DNA of 5,752 nt from Thiotrichaceae bacterium (GTDB taxonomy: Bacteria > Pseudomonadota > Gammaproteobacteria > Thiotrichales > Thiotrichaceae), in contig JANTHA010000142.1 of the NCBI GenBank assembly GCA_024762625.1, forward strand, positions 1 through 5,752, read 5' to 3'. A model generated the notes under the pieces. That model saw only the letters and a list, made by a program, of their open reading frames with translations, was not told the origin of the DNA and ran no database searches. A program made the position numbers and the translations under genes. This document shows, piece after piece, positions 1-5,752 of the stretch (the first letter of the stretch is position 1; every line of letters starts with the position of its first letter).

Positions 1-606
1 GTGAATGGCGAAAGCCGGTGTTTTCCTGTCGCCGAGAATATCCATCGCGATGGCATCCTGTTTCAATCGCTGGTTCCGGCGCGCATTAATGAATCTATTG
101 CAATGGCGGCGCAAACCGCGACGAAGCGCATTGCCGACCGCCTGGATTATATTGGCGTACTTGCGGTTGAATTTTTTGTTACAAAGCAGGGCGAGTTGCT
201 GGTGAATGAAATGGCTCCACGCACCCATAACAGCGGCCATTATACGCTAGACGCCTGTATTACTTCGCAATTTGAACAACAGGTGCGTATGATCTGTGGC
301 CTGCCGTTTGGCGATACCGATCTGCTCAGCCCGGTAGTGATGACCAATATGCTGGGCGACCTCTGGCGCCGAGAAGAAGAAGGAAAAAAAGGAAAAGAAG
401 GAAAAGAAGAACAAGGTCAAAGTCATCCTAACTGGATGGTTTTATTTCAAAGCCCGTCGAGCAAACTGCATTTGTATGGCAAACAGGAAGCGAGAAAAGG
501 GCGTAAAATGGGCCATTACTGCACGCTTTCCCAAAATATGGACACCGCCATTAACGAAGCTAACGCCATTTTTGATTATTTACCCGCCGGTTCTCCCGAG
601 AAATAA
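1..606 (+). CDS. purK: 5-(carboxyamino)imidazole ribonucleotide synthase, C-terminal part (5' truncated by window edge)
   Basis: PurK is a cytosolic ATP-grasp enzyme that carboxylates aminoimidazole ribonucleotide, using ATP and bicarbonate, to give N5-CAIR in de novo purine synthesis. About 201 residues are visible. The frame is open at base 1, and the GTG there aligns with the middle of the family, so it is not the start. Counting from base 1, the ATP-grasp Mg-binding acidic residues are E57 (in VEFF) and E70 (in NEMAPR), followed by the PurK hallmark HNSGHYT at 76-82 and SQFEQ at 89-93. The C-terminal domain has VVMTNMLGDLW (112-122) and LHLYGKQEARKGRKMGH, both typical of PurK. The family match is strong from E57 to the end. 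One oddity is a Gly/Lys/Glu-rich insert at residues 125-137, made by a 9-bp tandem repeat. The stop codon TAA is at 604-606. It is the first visible gene of a tight + strand cluster. The partner purE is not in the window and could lie upstream. Confidence 0.94.
   Translation: MNGESRCFPVAENIHRDGILFQSLVPARINESIAMAAQTATKRIADRLDYIGVLAVEFFVTKQGELLVNEMAPRTHNSGHYTLDACITSQFEQQVRMICGLPFGDTDLLSPVVMTNMLGDLWRREEEGKKGKEGKEEQGQSHPNWMVLFQSPSSKLHLYGKQEARKGRKMGHYCTLSQNMDTAINEANAIFDYLPAGSPEK
382..408 (+). repeat. Three-unit 9-bp tandem repeat inside purK
   Basis: Three adjacent 9-base units lie at 382-390, 391-399 and 400-408. The last two are identical (GGAAAAGAA) and the first differs by one base. The unit is three codons long and in phase with purK, coding Gly-Lys-Lys, Gly-Lys-Glu and Gly-Lys-Glu. 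It sits in a run of 41 purines (371-411). The frame is preserved, so copy-number change would lengthen or shorten a charged loop without breaking the protein. That the loop is surface-exposed is inference from its composition and from its position between the LGDLW segment and the conserved C-terminal strand region. Confidence 0.85.
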
Positions 607-610
607 ATTT

Positions 611-979
611 ATGCAGCAATATATACCACAACTACATGTATTTATGGCGATTGCATCGCTAGTCATCTATTTCATCCGCGGTATCATGATGCTGGCGGGC
701 AATGTGCATTCGCGACCAATGATGGCGCTGGCTTCCCTGACCACGCTACTACTGTTCGCTACCGGCGTTTATCTTGGTTTTGCGCTGAAAATGTCATTTG
801 CCGGGGGCTACATCGCCACTAAAATCATTGGTTTATTGCTGTATGTCGGCTTTGGCGTAATCGCGCTCAAACAGGGACTATCCAGAACTGTCGCCAGCGT
901 TCTGTGGTTAATCGGCTTGCTCGCGTTCATTTATACCTATTTGATTGCAACCCACCGGATTGCACCCTTTTTTAATTGA
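611..979 (+). CDS. SirB2-family-like four-helix inner membrane protein
   Basis: A 122-residue, very hydrophobic protein with four likely membrane segments at about residues 5-22, 37-58, 68-88 and 93-112. The size, the four-helix plan, the QLH near the start (H9), the F-x-RG after the first helix (R23, G24), the ATKIIGLLLYVGFG block (69-82) and the ALK (85-87) that follows recall the SirB family. That family is named after a Salmonella invasion regulator locus, but its biochemical role is not known to me. The His and Asp that I expect before the second helix in SirB proteins are not evident here; the segment reads MMALASLTTLLL. The ATG at 611 is preferred over upstream in-frame codons, which overlap purK and would add a non-hydrophobic shadow sequence. 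It starts 4 bases after the purK stop, with only a weak GAG at 598-600 as a ribosome site, so coupling to purK translation is likely. Membrane protein is certain; the family name is moderately so. Confidence 0.72.
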   Translation: MQQYIPQLHVFMAIASLVIYFIRGIMMLAGNVHSRPMMALASLTTLLLFATGVYLGFALKMSFAGGYIATKIIGLLLYVGFGVIALKQGLSRTVASVLWLIGLLAFIYTYLIATHRIAPFFN

Positions 980-1005
980 AGCAACTTGAATTAAAACCGA
1001 CGTTA

Positions 1006-1590
1006 ATGGATCAACAACAGCTCGACAGCTACCGGCAGGATATCCGCTTTAGCGAAACGCTTGCCGGGGTCACCCTGCAATACCGCACCACCTGGGGCAT
1101 TTTTTCACCACGCGAAATCGATGAAGGCACTCGTCTTCTGATGAAGTATATCGACATCAAGGTCGATGATGACTGCTTTGACCTGGGTTGCGGTTATGGC
1201 CCGATTGGCCTGACCATGGCGAAACTTGCGCCGCAAGGGCATACGCTACTGGTTGATAAGGACTTCATGGCCGTGGATTACAGCAATAAAAACGCCGCGT
1301 TAAATCATATTTCAAATGCAACAGCCATGCTGAGTAATGGTTTTCAACATATAGACCGGGCGCTTGAATTTAATGTGATCGCTTCCAATGTTCCCGCAAA
1401 GGTCGGCAAGGAAATGATGTCATTAATGCTGCATGATGCTTATCAACACCTTAAAACCGATGGTCGATTATATCTGGTCACCATTAATGGGCTTCGCCAG
1501 TATATGAAACGCAACCTGAAAGAGGTTTTTGGAAACTACAAAAAAATCAAACAGGGCAAAACCTATACTGTTCATCTAGCTGTAAAGTAA
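1006..1590 (+). CDS. Class I SAM-dependent methyltransferase, RsmC/YbxB-like small form
   Basis: A cytosolic Rossmann-fold methyltransferase of 194 residues from the ATG. Motif I, DLGCGYGP, is at residues 59-66, with an acidic residue for the SAM ribose, D84, in LLVDKD. The segment GIFSPREIDEGTRLLMKYI (31-49) matches the pre-motif-I region of RsmC-type proteins, and the end QGKTYTVHLAVK matches their last strand. E. coli RsmC, about twice as long, methylates G1207 of 16S rRNA; this protein corresponds only to the catalytic domain. Motif IV reads SNVP (127-130) rather than the usual NPP(F/Y), so the substrate is uncertain. Start choice: the ATG at 1006 has no clear ribosome site. A TTG at 976 in the same frame overlaps the preceding TGA as TTGA and would add 10 residues, so coupled initiation there is a real alternative. 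RNA or small-molecule substrates both remain possible. Confidence 0.85.
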   Translation: MDQQQLDSYRQDIRFSETLAGVTLQYRTTWGIFSPREIDEGTRLLMKYIDIKVDDDCFDLGCGYGPIGLTMAKLAPQGHTLLVDKDFMAVDYSNKNAALNHISNATAMLSNGFQHIDRALEFNVIASNVPAKVGKEMMSLMLHDAYQHLKTDGRLYLVTINGLRQYMKRNLKEVFGNYKKIKQGKTYTVHLAVK

Positions 1591-1592
1591 TA

Positions 1593-2078
1593 ATGAGTAC
1601 AAAAGACGAAGACGACAAACTAACTTTTTTCTACAGCGGCGATCCAGATATTGAGATTTTCAGGCATATTGAAACTTCTCTGCAGGAGGAAGGTCATTAT
1701 GTGGTCGAATTTTATAATGAGTTTTTGATTGACATCTATCTGCTGCTGGACAAACTCAAATCAAACTATATTGCGATCGATTGGGACAACACCATCAGTG
1801 CTGATCAGGAATTTTTTATTGATCTGATACTCAAGTTAAAAAAGGCGGGTTATAGTCCTTTTGTATGTTCCTTACGCGCGCCCGACAAAGACAATATACG
1901 TGAAATCAGAGATATTCTAGAAATCGCCAATATTCCCATTTATCTAACTAACGGAAAACCAAAACGAAAATACCTGAAATCACTGGGTATAAAAGTACTC
2001 CTCTGGATTGACGATTTCTATCCGGGGATCTGTGGCGACTCCTGTAAACTACTACCCAGAAATAATATTGAAGTTTAG
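1593..2078 (+). CDS. Small HAD-fold protein, probable phosphatase, unknown substrate
   Basis: A 161-residue soluble protein with the haloacid dehalogenase superfamily signature. Motif I is IDWDNT (62-67), with D63 as predicted nucleophile and D65 as predicted general acid. Motif II is probably S93 in CSLR (92-95). Motif III lysine is K122 or K124 in NGKPKRKYL. The acidic motif IV is WIDD (138-141). The run of strands and helices between motifs is short, as in small cap-less HAD proteins. About 58 residues precede motif I (including FFYSGDPDIEIFRHIETS); I do not recognise them and they may form an extra element. The C-terminal tail has two cysteines (C147, C151). The ATG follows the methyltransferase stop by 2 bases (TAATAATG at 1588-1595), so translation is probably coupled. 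The next gene, kinase-like, starts 8 bases later. Fold assignment is fairly safe; catalytic activity and substrate are inference. Confidence 0.72.
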   Translation: MSTKDEDDKLTFFYSGDPDIEIFRHIETSLQEEGHYVVEFYNEFLIDIYLLLDKLKSNYIAIDWDNTISADQEFFIDLILKLKKAGYSPFVCSLRAPDKDNIREIRDILEIANIPIYLTNGKPKRKYLKSLGIKVLLWIDDFYPGICGDSCKLLPRNNIEV

Positions 2079-2086
2079 CTGACATC

Positions 2087-2662
2087 ATGAATAACAAAGA
2101 AATCATTAACAATTTTATTGCTGGCGAGTACGAACAGATTTTTTGTGAAAAATGCGCCATGACTTTTCTGACCAATGTATACGAATTTGATGAAAAGCAT
2201 GTGCTGCTGGAAAAGCGTTCTTACGGACTTGAGTATTACTGTGGCGCAATTCATGCGGAACACCTGAAAAAAGTCCCGGATATCCACCGCGTCGGCATAC
2301 TCACCGAAGATGATAAAATCGTCGAAGCACCGAGTCAGGAAATTATCTATTCCGGCCATGAAACCGACCTGCGCTTCATCTATATCATGGAAAAACTAAA
2401 ACACCTGGATGAAGACGATTCGGCTTACTTTGATCGGTGTGTCAAGGATCTGGACTGGAAAAATGACGCCGATCGTCAAAAAATAATAGAGGGCGTTTCC
2501 AAACGTTATGACCCGGAACTGGGCCAGGACATCGCAAAACTTTACAACTTCTATACAAAATACAAGGACGTTCTAGCCTGGGATTTACACGGCGATAATT
2601 TAATGAAGCGCCTGGAAACAGATGAAATCGTAATTCTTGATCCTTATACGCGCAATTGCTGA
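2087..2662 (+). CDS. Small protein-kinase-like-fold protein, unknown substrate
   Basis: A 191-residue soluble protein with the catalytic core of the protein-kinase-like (PKL) superfamily, which includes protein kinases, aminoglycoside phosphotransferases and many small phage and bacterial proteins. The loop WDLHGDNLMKR (165-175) fits the D-x-x-x-x-N pattern, with D166 as catalytic base and N171 as metal ligand. ILDPY (183-187) supplies D185 as the DFG-Asp equivalent. FIYIMEKL (97-104) resembles the hinge strand. In the N-lobe, HVLLEKR (38-44) may carry the ATP-binding lysine (K43), but no glycine-rich loop is obvious. The chain ends six residues after D185-P186, so there is no large helical C-lobe after the metal site. 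The ATG at 2087 lies 8 bases after the HAD-gene stop with a poor ribosome site. It is the last gene of the + cluster. It could phosphorylate a protein, nucleotide or sugar, or be a pseudokinase. Confidence 0.66.
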   Translation: MNNKEIINNFIAGEYEQIFCEKCAMTFLTNVYEFDEKHVLLEKRSYGLEYYCGAIHAEHLKKVPDIHRVGILTEDDKIVEAPSQEIIYSGHETDLRFIYIMEKLKHLDEDDSAYFDRCVKDLDWKNDADRQKIIEGVSKRYDPELGQDIAKLYNFYTKYKDVLAWDLHGDNLMKRLETDEIVILDPYTRNC

Positions 2663-2724
2663 ACATCGGTATAAGCAATCATATAACACAGAAACCAGTA
2701 TGCATGTATCCATGACATCCTGGC

Positions 2725-2861
2725 AGGCTGTTGAAATTCTACTTAGACGGTACGATACTGCGTTAAAATAGACCTCAAAATGCTCATTTACTCCAGTAAA
2801 CTACGCTTTTCCGGTCTATTTTGCCTTGTCTCGCACTCGCCTAAGCGAATTTCAACAACCT
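2725..2861. repeat. Large imperfect palindrome between convergent genes (MITE-like or REP-like element)
   Basis: Folding the strand on itself pairs the left end (AGGCTGTTGAAATTC, 2725-2739) with the right end (2847-2861) at 14 of 15 positions. After a one-base bulge, CTTAG at 2742-2746 pairs with 2841-2845. Then AAAATAGACC at 2765-2774 pairs perfectly with 2813-2822, AAAA at 2777-2780 with 2807-2810, and TTTACT at 2787-2792 with AGTAAA at 2795-2800 around a two-base loop. The segments between these boxes are diverged but almost equal in length, so the whole behaves as two arms of about 68 bases. It has no coding capacity of its own and fills most of the 210-base gap between the kinase-like gene and the ATPase gene. 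It could be a non-autonomous mobile repeat, a bidirectional transcript-ending structure, or both. No clear target-site duplication is seen at its edges. Confidence 0.85.
2787..2800. other. Central hairpin of the large palindrome
   Basis: TTTACT, a CC loop, then AGTAAA: a perfect 6-bp stem at the exact centre of the larger palindrome. It is AT-rich and has no trailing T run, so on its own it is not an intrinsic terminator. Its value is in fixing the symmetry axis of the element. Confidence 0.7.
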
Positions 2862-2872
2862 CCTAAGCACAC

Positions 2873-5752
2873 TCATGGCGTAGGTGATTTTCGCCTCCAT
2901 CTCAGCCATTTATACAATTCAGTGACTAGCAATATAGGCAATGCAATCAGCGCTATCATTCCCCAGTCCTTCCAGCCCAATGGAACAGTATGCAATGCAT
3001 TTTGCAGAAAAGGCATATAAATCGCGCACACTTGAAGAGCTATCGTCAGACTCCATGCGCCCAGTACCCAGGGATTACTGAAAAAACCGATCACGGGTAA
3101 GGGTTCTCGCAGAGCCCGAAAATTAAACACATTCATTTTTTCAAGTACTATTATCGCCGTAAAAGCAACGGTCTGGGCAAGCAAAACTGCATTTTCGTTG
3201 CCTCCATCTAACGGGTTTTGCAAATGGCCTTGTAAATTACTGTGTAAATAATAATGAAAAATCCACAGCGTGGCAGCGCCAATATAAGCGCCAAGAACCA
3301 GAATCATCAGCATCCCCGCCTTATCCAGAATGGGTTCATGCGCTGCCCTCGGAGGACGTTTCATGACGCCTTTTTCAGCAGGTTCCAACCCAAGCGCCAC
3401 TGCGGTCATGCCATCGGTGACCAAATTCATCCACAAAATCTGAACCGGTAAAAAAATCAGAGGCCCGCCAAGCAGAATATTAACAAAAATCGCGATAACC
3501 TCACCGGTATTGGATGACAACAAATAACGCACAAATTTCTGGATATTGTCATATTGTCGTCGCCCTTCTTTGACGGCGCCAATAATTGAAGCAAAGTTAT
3601 CATCCATGAGCACCATATCGGCGGCGCCTTTGGCAACATCGGTGCCGCGTTTACCCATGGCTATACCGATATCGGCCTTTTTCAATGCGGGCGCATCATT
3701 GACACCGTCGCCAGTCATTGCCACGACGTTTTCCATCTGCTGTAACAACGTGACGATCCTCAGTTTATGCGACGGGGTTGTGCGTGCAAAAACGACATCT
3801 TCTTTCAGAGCGTCAATCAAGGTTGGATCGCTCAAGCTATCCAGTTCACGTCCTGTTATAGCTTTTGTAGCGTCAAGCCCGACCTTGTGTGCGATCGCCA
3901 GCGCCGTTGCTGCGGCATCGCCGGTAATCATGATCGGGCGGATTCCCGCACTGCGCGCTAGCTTGATGGCGGCAGGTACATTACTACGGGGCGGATCAAT
4001 AATACCGACAACGCCAAGCAGGGTCAGATCAGTTTCTACTGCATCTTCATTGAGGAGAGTGCCATCTGGCAGATTACGCCTCGCGATGGCCAGTGTACGC
4101 AGACCGGATTCAGCCATTTTTGTGTAGGCAGCGGTAAAATCGGCGCGCTCCTTTTCACTGAGCTCATGTTCAATGCCATTGTCCAGAATGCGCGTGCTAC
4201 GTTCCAGAATCACCTCGGGTGCGCCTTTACAAAATGCCACCATGCCTTCATTTCGATGTTCAATCAGCGTCATGCGTTTGCGTGTGGAATTAAACGAGAA
4301 TTCACTGATCGAATCAGATTGATCAACCGGGTGGAGCCATGCCTTGTATGCCGCAACAATCAGTGCGGCTTCGGTCGGCTCTCCCATTTGACGCCAACCT
4401 TGCTGATCCTTAATAACTTTGGCATGGTTACAACGCAGTCCGGCATCCAGTAAAATCACCAGATCCGGATGGTGCAAGTAGTCAATTTTTTTGCCATTTA
4501 TTTCAAAATGACCGGCCGGATCATATCCACTACCTGTAACTTCAATTTCACCGCTTCGTAACCAGATGGTTTTAACAGTCATTTCATTTTTGGTCAGTGT
4601 ACCGGTTTTATCTGTACAGATAATGGTCGCCGCACCCAGCGTTTCAGCCGCCTGCAAACGCCGTAGCAAGGCGCGATGACGCACCATGGCGCGTATTCCC
4701 AGCGCTAGCGAGATGGTCACCACCGCAGGCAAACCTTCGGGCACCACTGCAACTGCCAGCGCAACGCCCGTTAAAAACATTTCCAGTAATGGCTTGCCTA
4801 GTAGCCAGCCGACAAGCGCTACTGCGATGGAAATGGCAATTGATATAATCCCCAGTTGCTTGCCAAGATAGGCCAGCTTGCGTTGCATGGAAGTCGTTTC
4901 ACTGCCAACGCTTTGTGTGAGTTTTGCAATCCGTCCGAATTCTGTGTGCATACCGGTAGCAACCACCACACCCAGGGTGCGGCCATTGGCAATACTGGTG
5001 CCCATCCAAGCCATTGATCGTCTTTCTGCAACCGGTTTATCTTCTGCCACCGGCTCAGACTGTTTAATCGTCGCCACCGACTCGCCCGTCAGTGCTGATT
5101 CATCTGCTTTCAGGTTAAGCGGATTAATCAGGCGCAGGTCTGCTGGTACGCGATCGCCAATTTCCAGTAACACGATGTCCCCCGGCACCAGTCCAAAAGC
5201 GTCAATTTGCTGTTGCTTGCCATCACGAATTACTTTGCAATGAGGCGAAAGCATCTTCTGTAGCGCTTTCAAAGCTTCCTCTGCCTTCCACTCCTGGATA
5301 AAACCGAGAATGCCATTAAGAACCACGATTGCCATGATGGTTATTGCATCGCCGATTTCACCAACAACCATGGAAATGATAGCGGCAATAATCAAAATCC
5401 CAATTAGTACATCAACAAACTGACGGGCTAGTATTTGATACCAACGAACCGGTTTGGAAGCTTCCAGTTTATTTTTACCAAAGCGTTTAAGGCGTTGCTC
5501 TACTTCGACCTTACTCAGACCTGTTTTCGGATTAGTCTCAAGAGATCTGATTACTTCTTCTACTGTTTGACTGTGCCATGAATCATGTAAAGAGCCATCT
5601 AAAGCACTATTTATTGGCTGGGTAGCATGTTTTTGCTCCTTCAGCGTGGATGGTTTTTGCTTAAGCAACGGCTGCTCAGGGCTGCCTTTTAACTTGTTTA
5701 ATTGAGGCCCCCAGCGTTTTACCATCAAAGTAAACAACAATGGTACGATAAT
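2873..5752 (-). CDS. P2A-type (SERCA/PMCA-like) cation-transporting ATPase, predicted Ca2+ exporter; start unresolved
   Basis: An inner-membrane pump that uses ATP and a phospho-aspartate cycle to move cations out of the cytosol. Residues are numbered from the TTG at 5740 (955 residues to the TGA at 2873). The actuator motif LTGES is at 217-221, PEGLP of helix M4 at 334-338, DKTGTLT at 377-383 with D377 the phosphorylated Asp (codon 4610-4612), KGAPE of the nucleotide domain at 505-509, MITGD at 604-608 and TGDGVND at 676-682. Ten membrane helices are expected: M1-M2 at about 108-149, M3-M4 at 295-345 and M5-M10 at 735-945. Ca2+-ligand positions known from SERCA are kept: E335, N744, E747, N772, T775, D776 and E867. 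The gene is convergent with the + cluster. The frame is still open at the right edge (IIVP precedes the TTG). An ATG lies at 5725, but neither start has a ribosome site, so the true start may lie outside the window. Confidence 0.95.
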   Translation of the reverse strand: MIVPLLFTLMVKRWGPQLNKLKGSPEQPLLKQKPSTLKEQKHATQPINSALDGSLHDSWHSQTVEEVIRSLETNPKTGLSKVEVEQRLKRFGKNKLEASKPVRWYQILARQFVDVLIGILIIAAIISMVVGEIGDAITIMAIVVLNGILGFIQEWKAEEALKALQKMLSPHCKVIRDGKQQQIDAFGLVPGDIVLLEIGDRVPADLRLINPLNLKADESALTGESVATIKQSEPVAEDKPVAERRSMAWMGTSIANGRTLGVVVATGMHTEFGRIAKLTQSVGSETTSMQRKLAYLGKQLGIISIAISIAVALVGWLLGKPLLEMFLTGVALAVAVVPEGLPAVVTISLALGIRAMVRHRALLRRLQAAETLGAATIICTDKTGTLTKNEMTVKTIWLRSGEIEVTGSGYDPAGHFEINGKKIDYLHHPDLVILLDAGLRCNHAKVIKDQQGWRQMGEPTEAALIVAAYKAWLHPVDQSDSISEFSFNSTRKRMTLIEHRNEGMVAFCKGAPEVILERSTRILDNGIEHELSEKERADFTAAYTKMAESGLRTLAIARRNLPDGTLLNEDAVETDLTLLGVVGIIDPPRSNVPAAIKLARSAGIRPIMITGDAAATALAIAHKVGLDATKAITGRELDSLSDPTLIDALKEDVVFARTTPSHKLRIVTLLQQMENVVAMTGDGVNDAPALKKADIGIAMGKRGTDVAKGAADMVLMDDNFASIIGAVKEGRRQYDNIQKFVRYLLSSNTGEVIAIFVNILLGGPLIFLPVQILWMNLVTDGMTAVALGLEPAEKGVMKRPPRAAHEPILDKAGMLMILVLGAYIGAATLWIFHYYLHSNLQGHLQNPLDGGNENAVLLAQTVAFTAIIVLEKMNVFNFRALREPLPVIGFFSNPWVLGAWSLTIALQVCAIYMPFLQNALHTVPLGWKDWGMIALIALPILLVTELYKWLRWRRKSPTP

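Noticed and set aside
476..610. Upstream in-frame extension of the SirB2-like reading frame
   Set aside because: It lies inside purK in another frame, gives an Arg/Pro-rich sequence unlike a membrane protein start, and the ATG at 611 fits the family length.
1948..2359. Minus-strand open frames opposite the HAD and kinase-like genes
   Set aside because: They have no recognisable motif and overlap two + genes whose frames carry clear catalytic signatures.
2856..2864. AGGAGG followed by TTG on the minus strand at the palindrome edge, as a ribosome site
   Set aside because: The TTG directly abuts the AGGAGG, so spacing is too short, and the palindrome holds no plausible coding frame.
2663..2872. 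Classical intrinsic terminator between the convergent genes
   Set aside because: No GC-rich stem with a following T run was found. The only strong structure is the large palindrome, whose central stem is AT-rich.
2826..3020. Plus-strand open frame starting inside the palindrome
   Set aside because: It runs antisense into the conserved C-terminus of the ATPase and has no family-like sequence or ribosome site.
3254..5243. Several plus-strand open frames, including 3546-4127 and 4878-5243
   Set aside because: They are complementary shadows of the ATPase gene, rich in Ser/Ala/Ile/Arg from reversed codons, with no domain of their own.
5611..5640. AGGAG followed seven bases later by ATG (at 5628) on the minus strand, as a possible ATPase start
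   Set aside because: The ATG is not in the ATPase frame and reaches a stop after five codons, so it cannot start the pump.
1..5752. CRISPR array, tRNA, rRNA or IS transposase
   Set aside because: No regularly spaced repeats, cloverleaf or rRNA-like stretch and no transposase-like protein was seen on either strand.

Overview
The window looks like chromosomal DNA of a proteobacterium, probably beta- or gammaproteobacterial. The basis is gene content and protein style: a PurK, a SirB2-like membrane protein and a bacterial SERCA-type P-type ATPase. No rRNA, tRNA, IS transposase, phage structural gene or CRISPR array is visible, so finer taxonomy would be a guess.

Left part (1-2662, + strand): five tightly packed genes that read like one transcription unit. 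They are the 3' part of purK (1-606), a four-helix SirB2-like membrane protein (611-979), a class I SAM-dependent methyltransferase of the RsmC/YbxB type (1006-1590, or from a TTG at 976), a small HAD-fold protein (1593-2078), and a small protein with the catalytic signature of the protein-kinase-like fold (2087-2662). Gaps are 4, 26 (or an overlap), 2 and 8 bases. purK is housekeeping de novo purine synthesis. The last two genes are less ordinary: a phosphatase-fold protein followed by a kinase-fold protein, neither with a function that can be named from the sequence.

Middle (2663-2872): the only real intergenic gap, lying between convergent genes. Most of it is a large imperfect palindrome of about 137 bp (2725-2861), with strongly matching outer ends, a matching internal 10-bp box and a short central hairpin. 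It looks like a dispersed palindromic or MITE-like repeat and may also stop transcription from both sides.

Right part (2873 to the window edge, - strand): one long gene for a P2A-type cation ATPase, predicted to export Ca2+. All catalytic motifs and the known SERCA Ca2+-ligand positions are present. Its reading frame is still open at the right edge of the window, so its true start is not settled.

Points most worth a second look are the HAD/kinase-like pair, the large palindrome, a three-unit 9-bp repeat that inserts a Gly/Lys/Glu-rich loop into PurK, and the unusual N-terminal stretch of the ATPase. I do not see proof of a new multi-gene system. The HAD/kinase-like pair is the best candidate.
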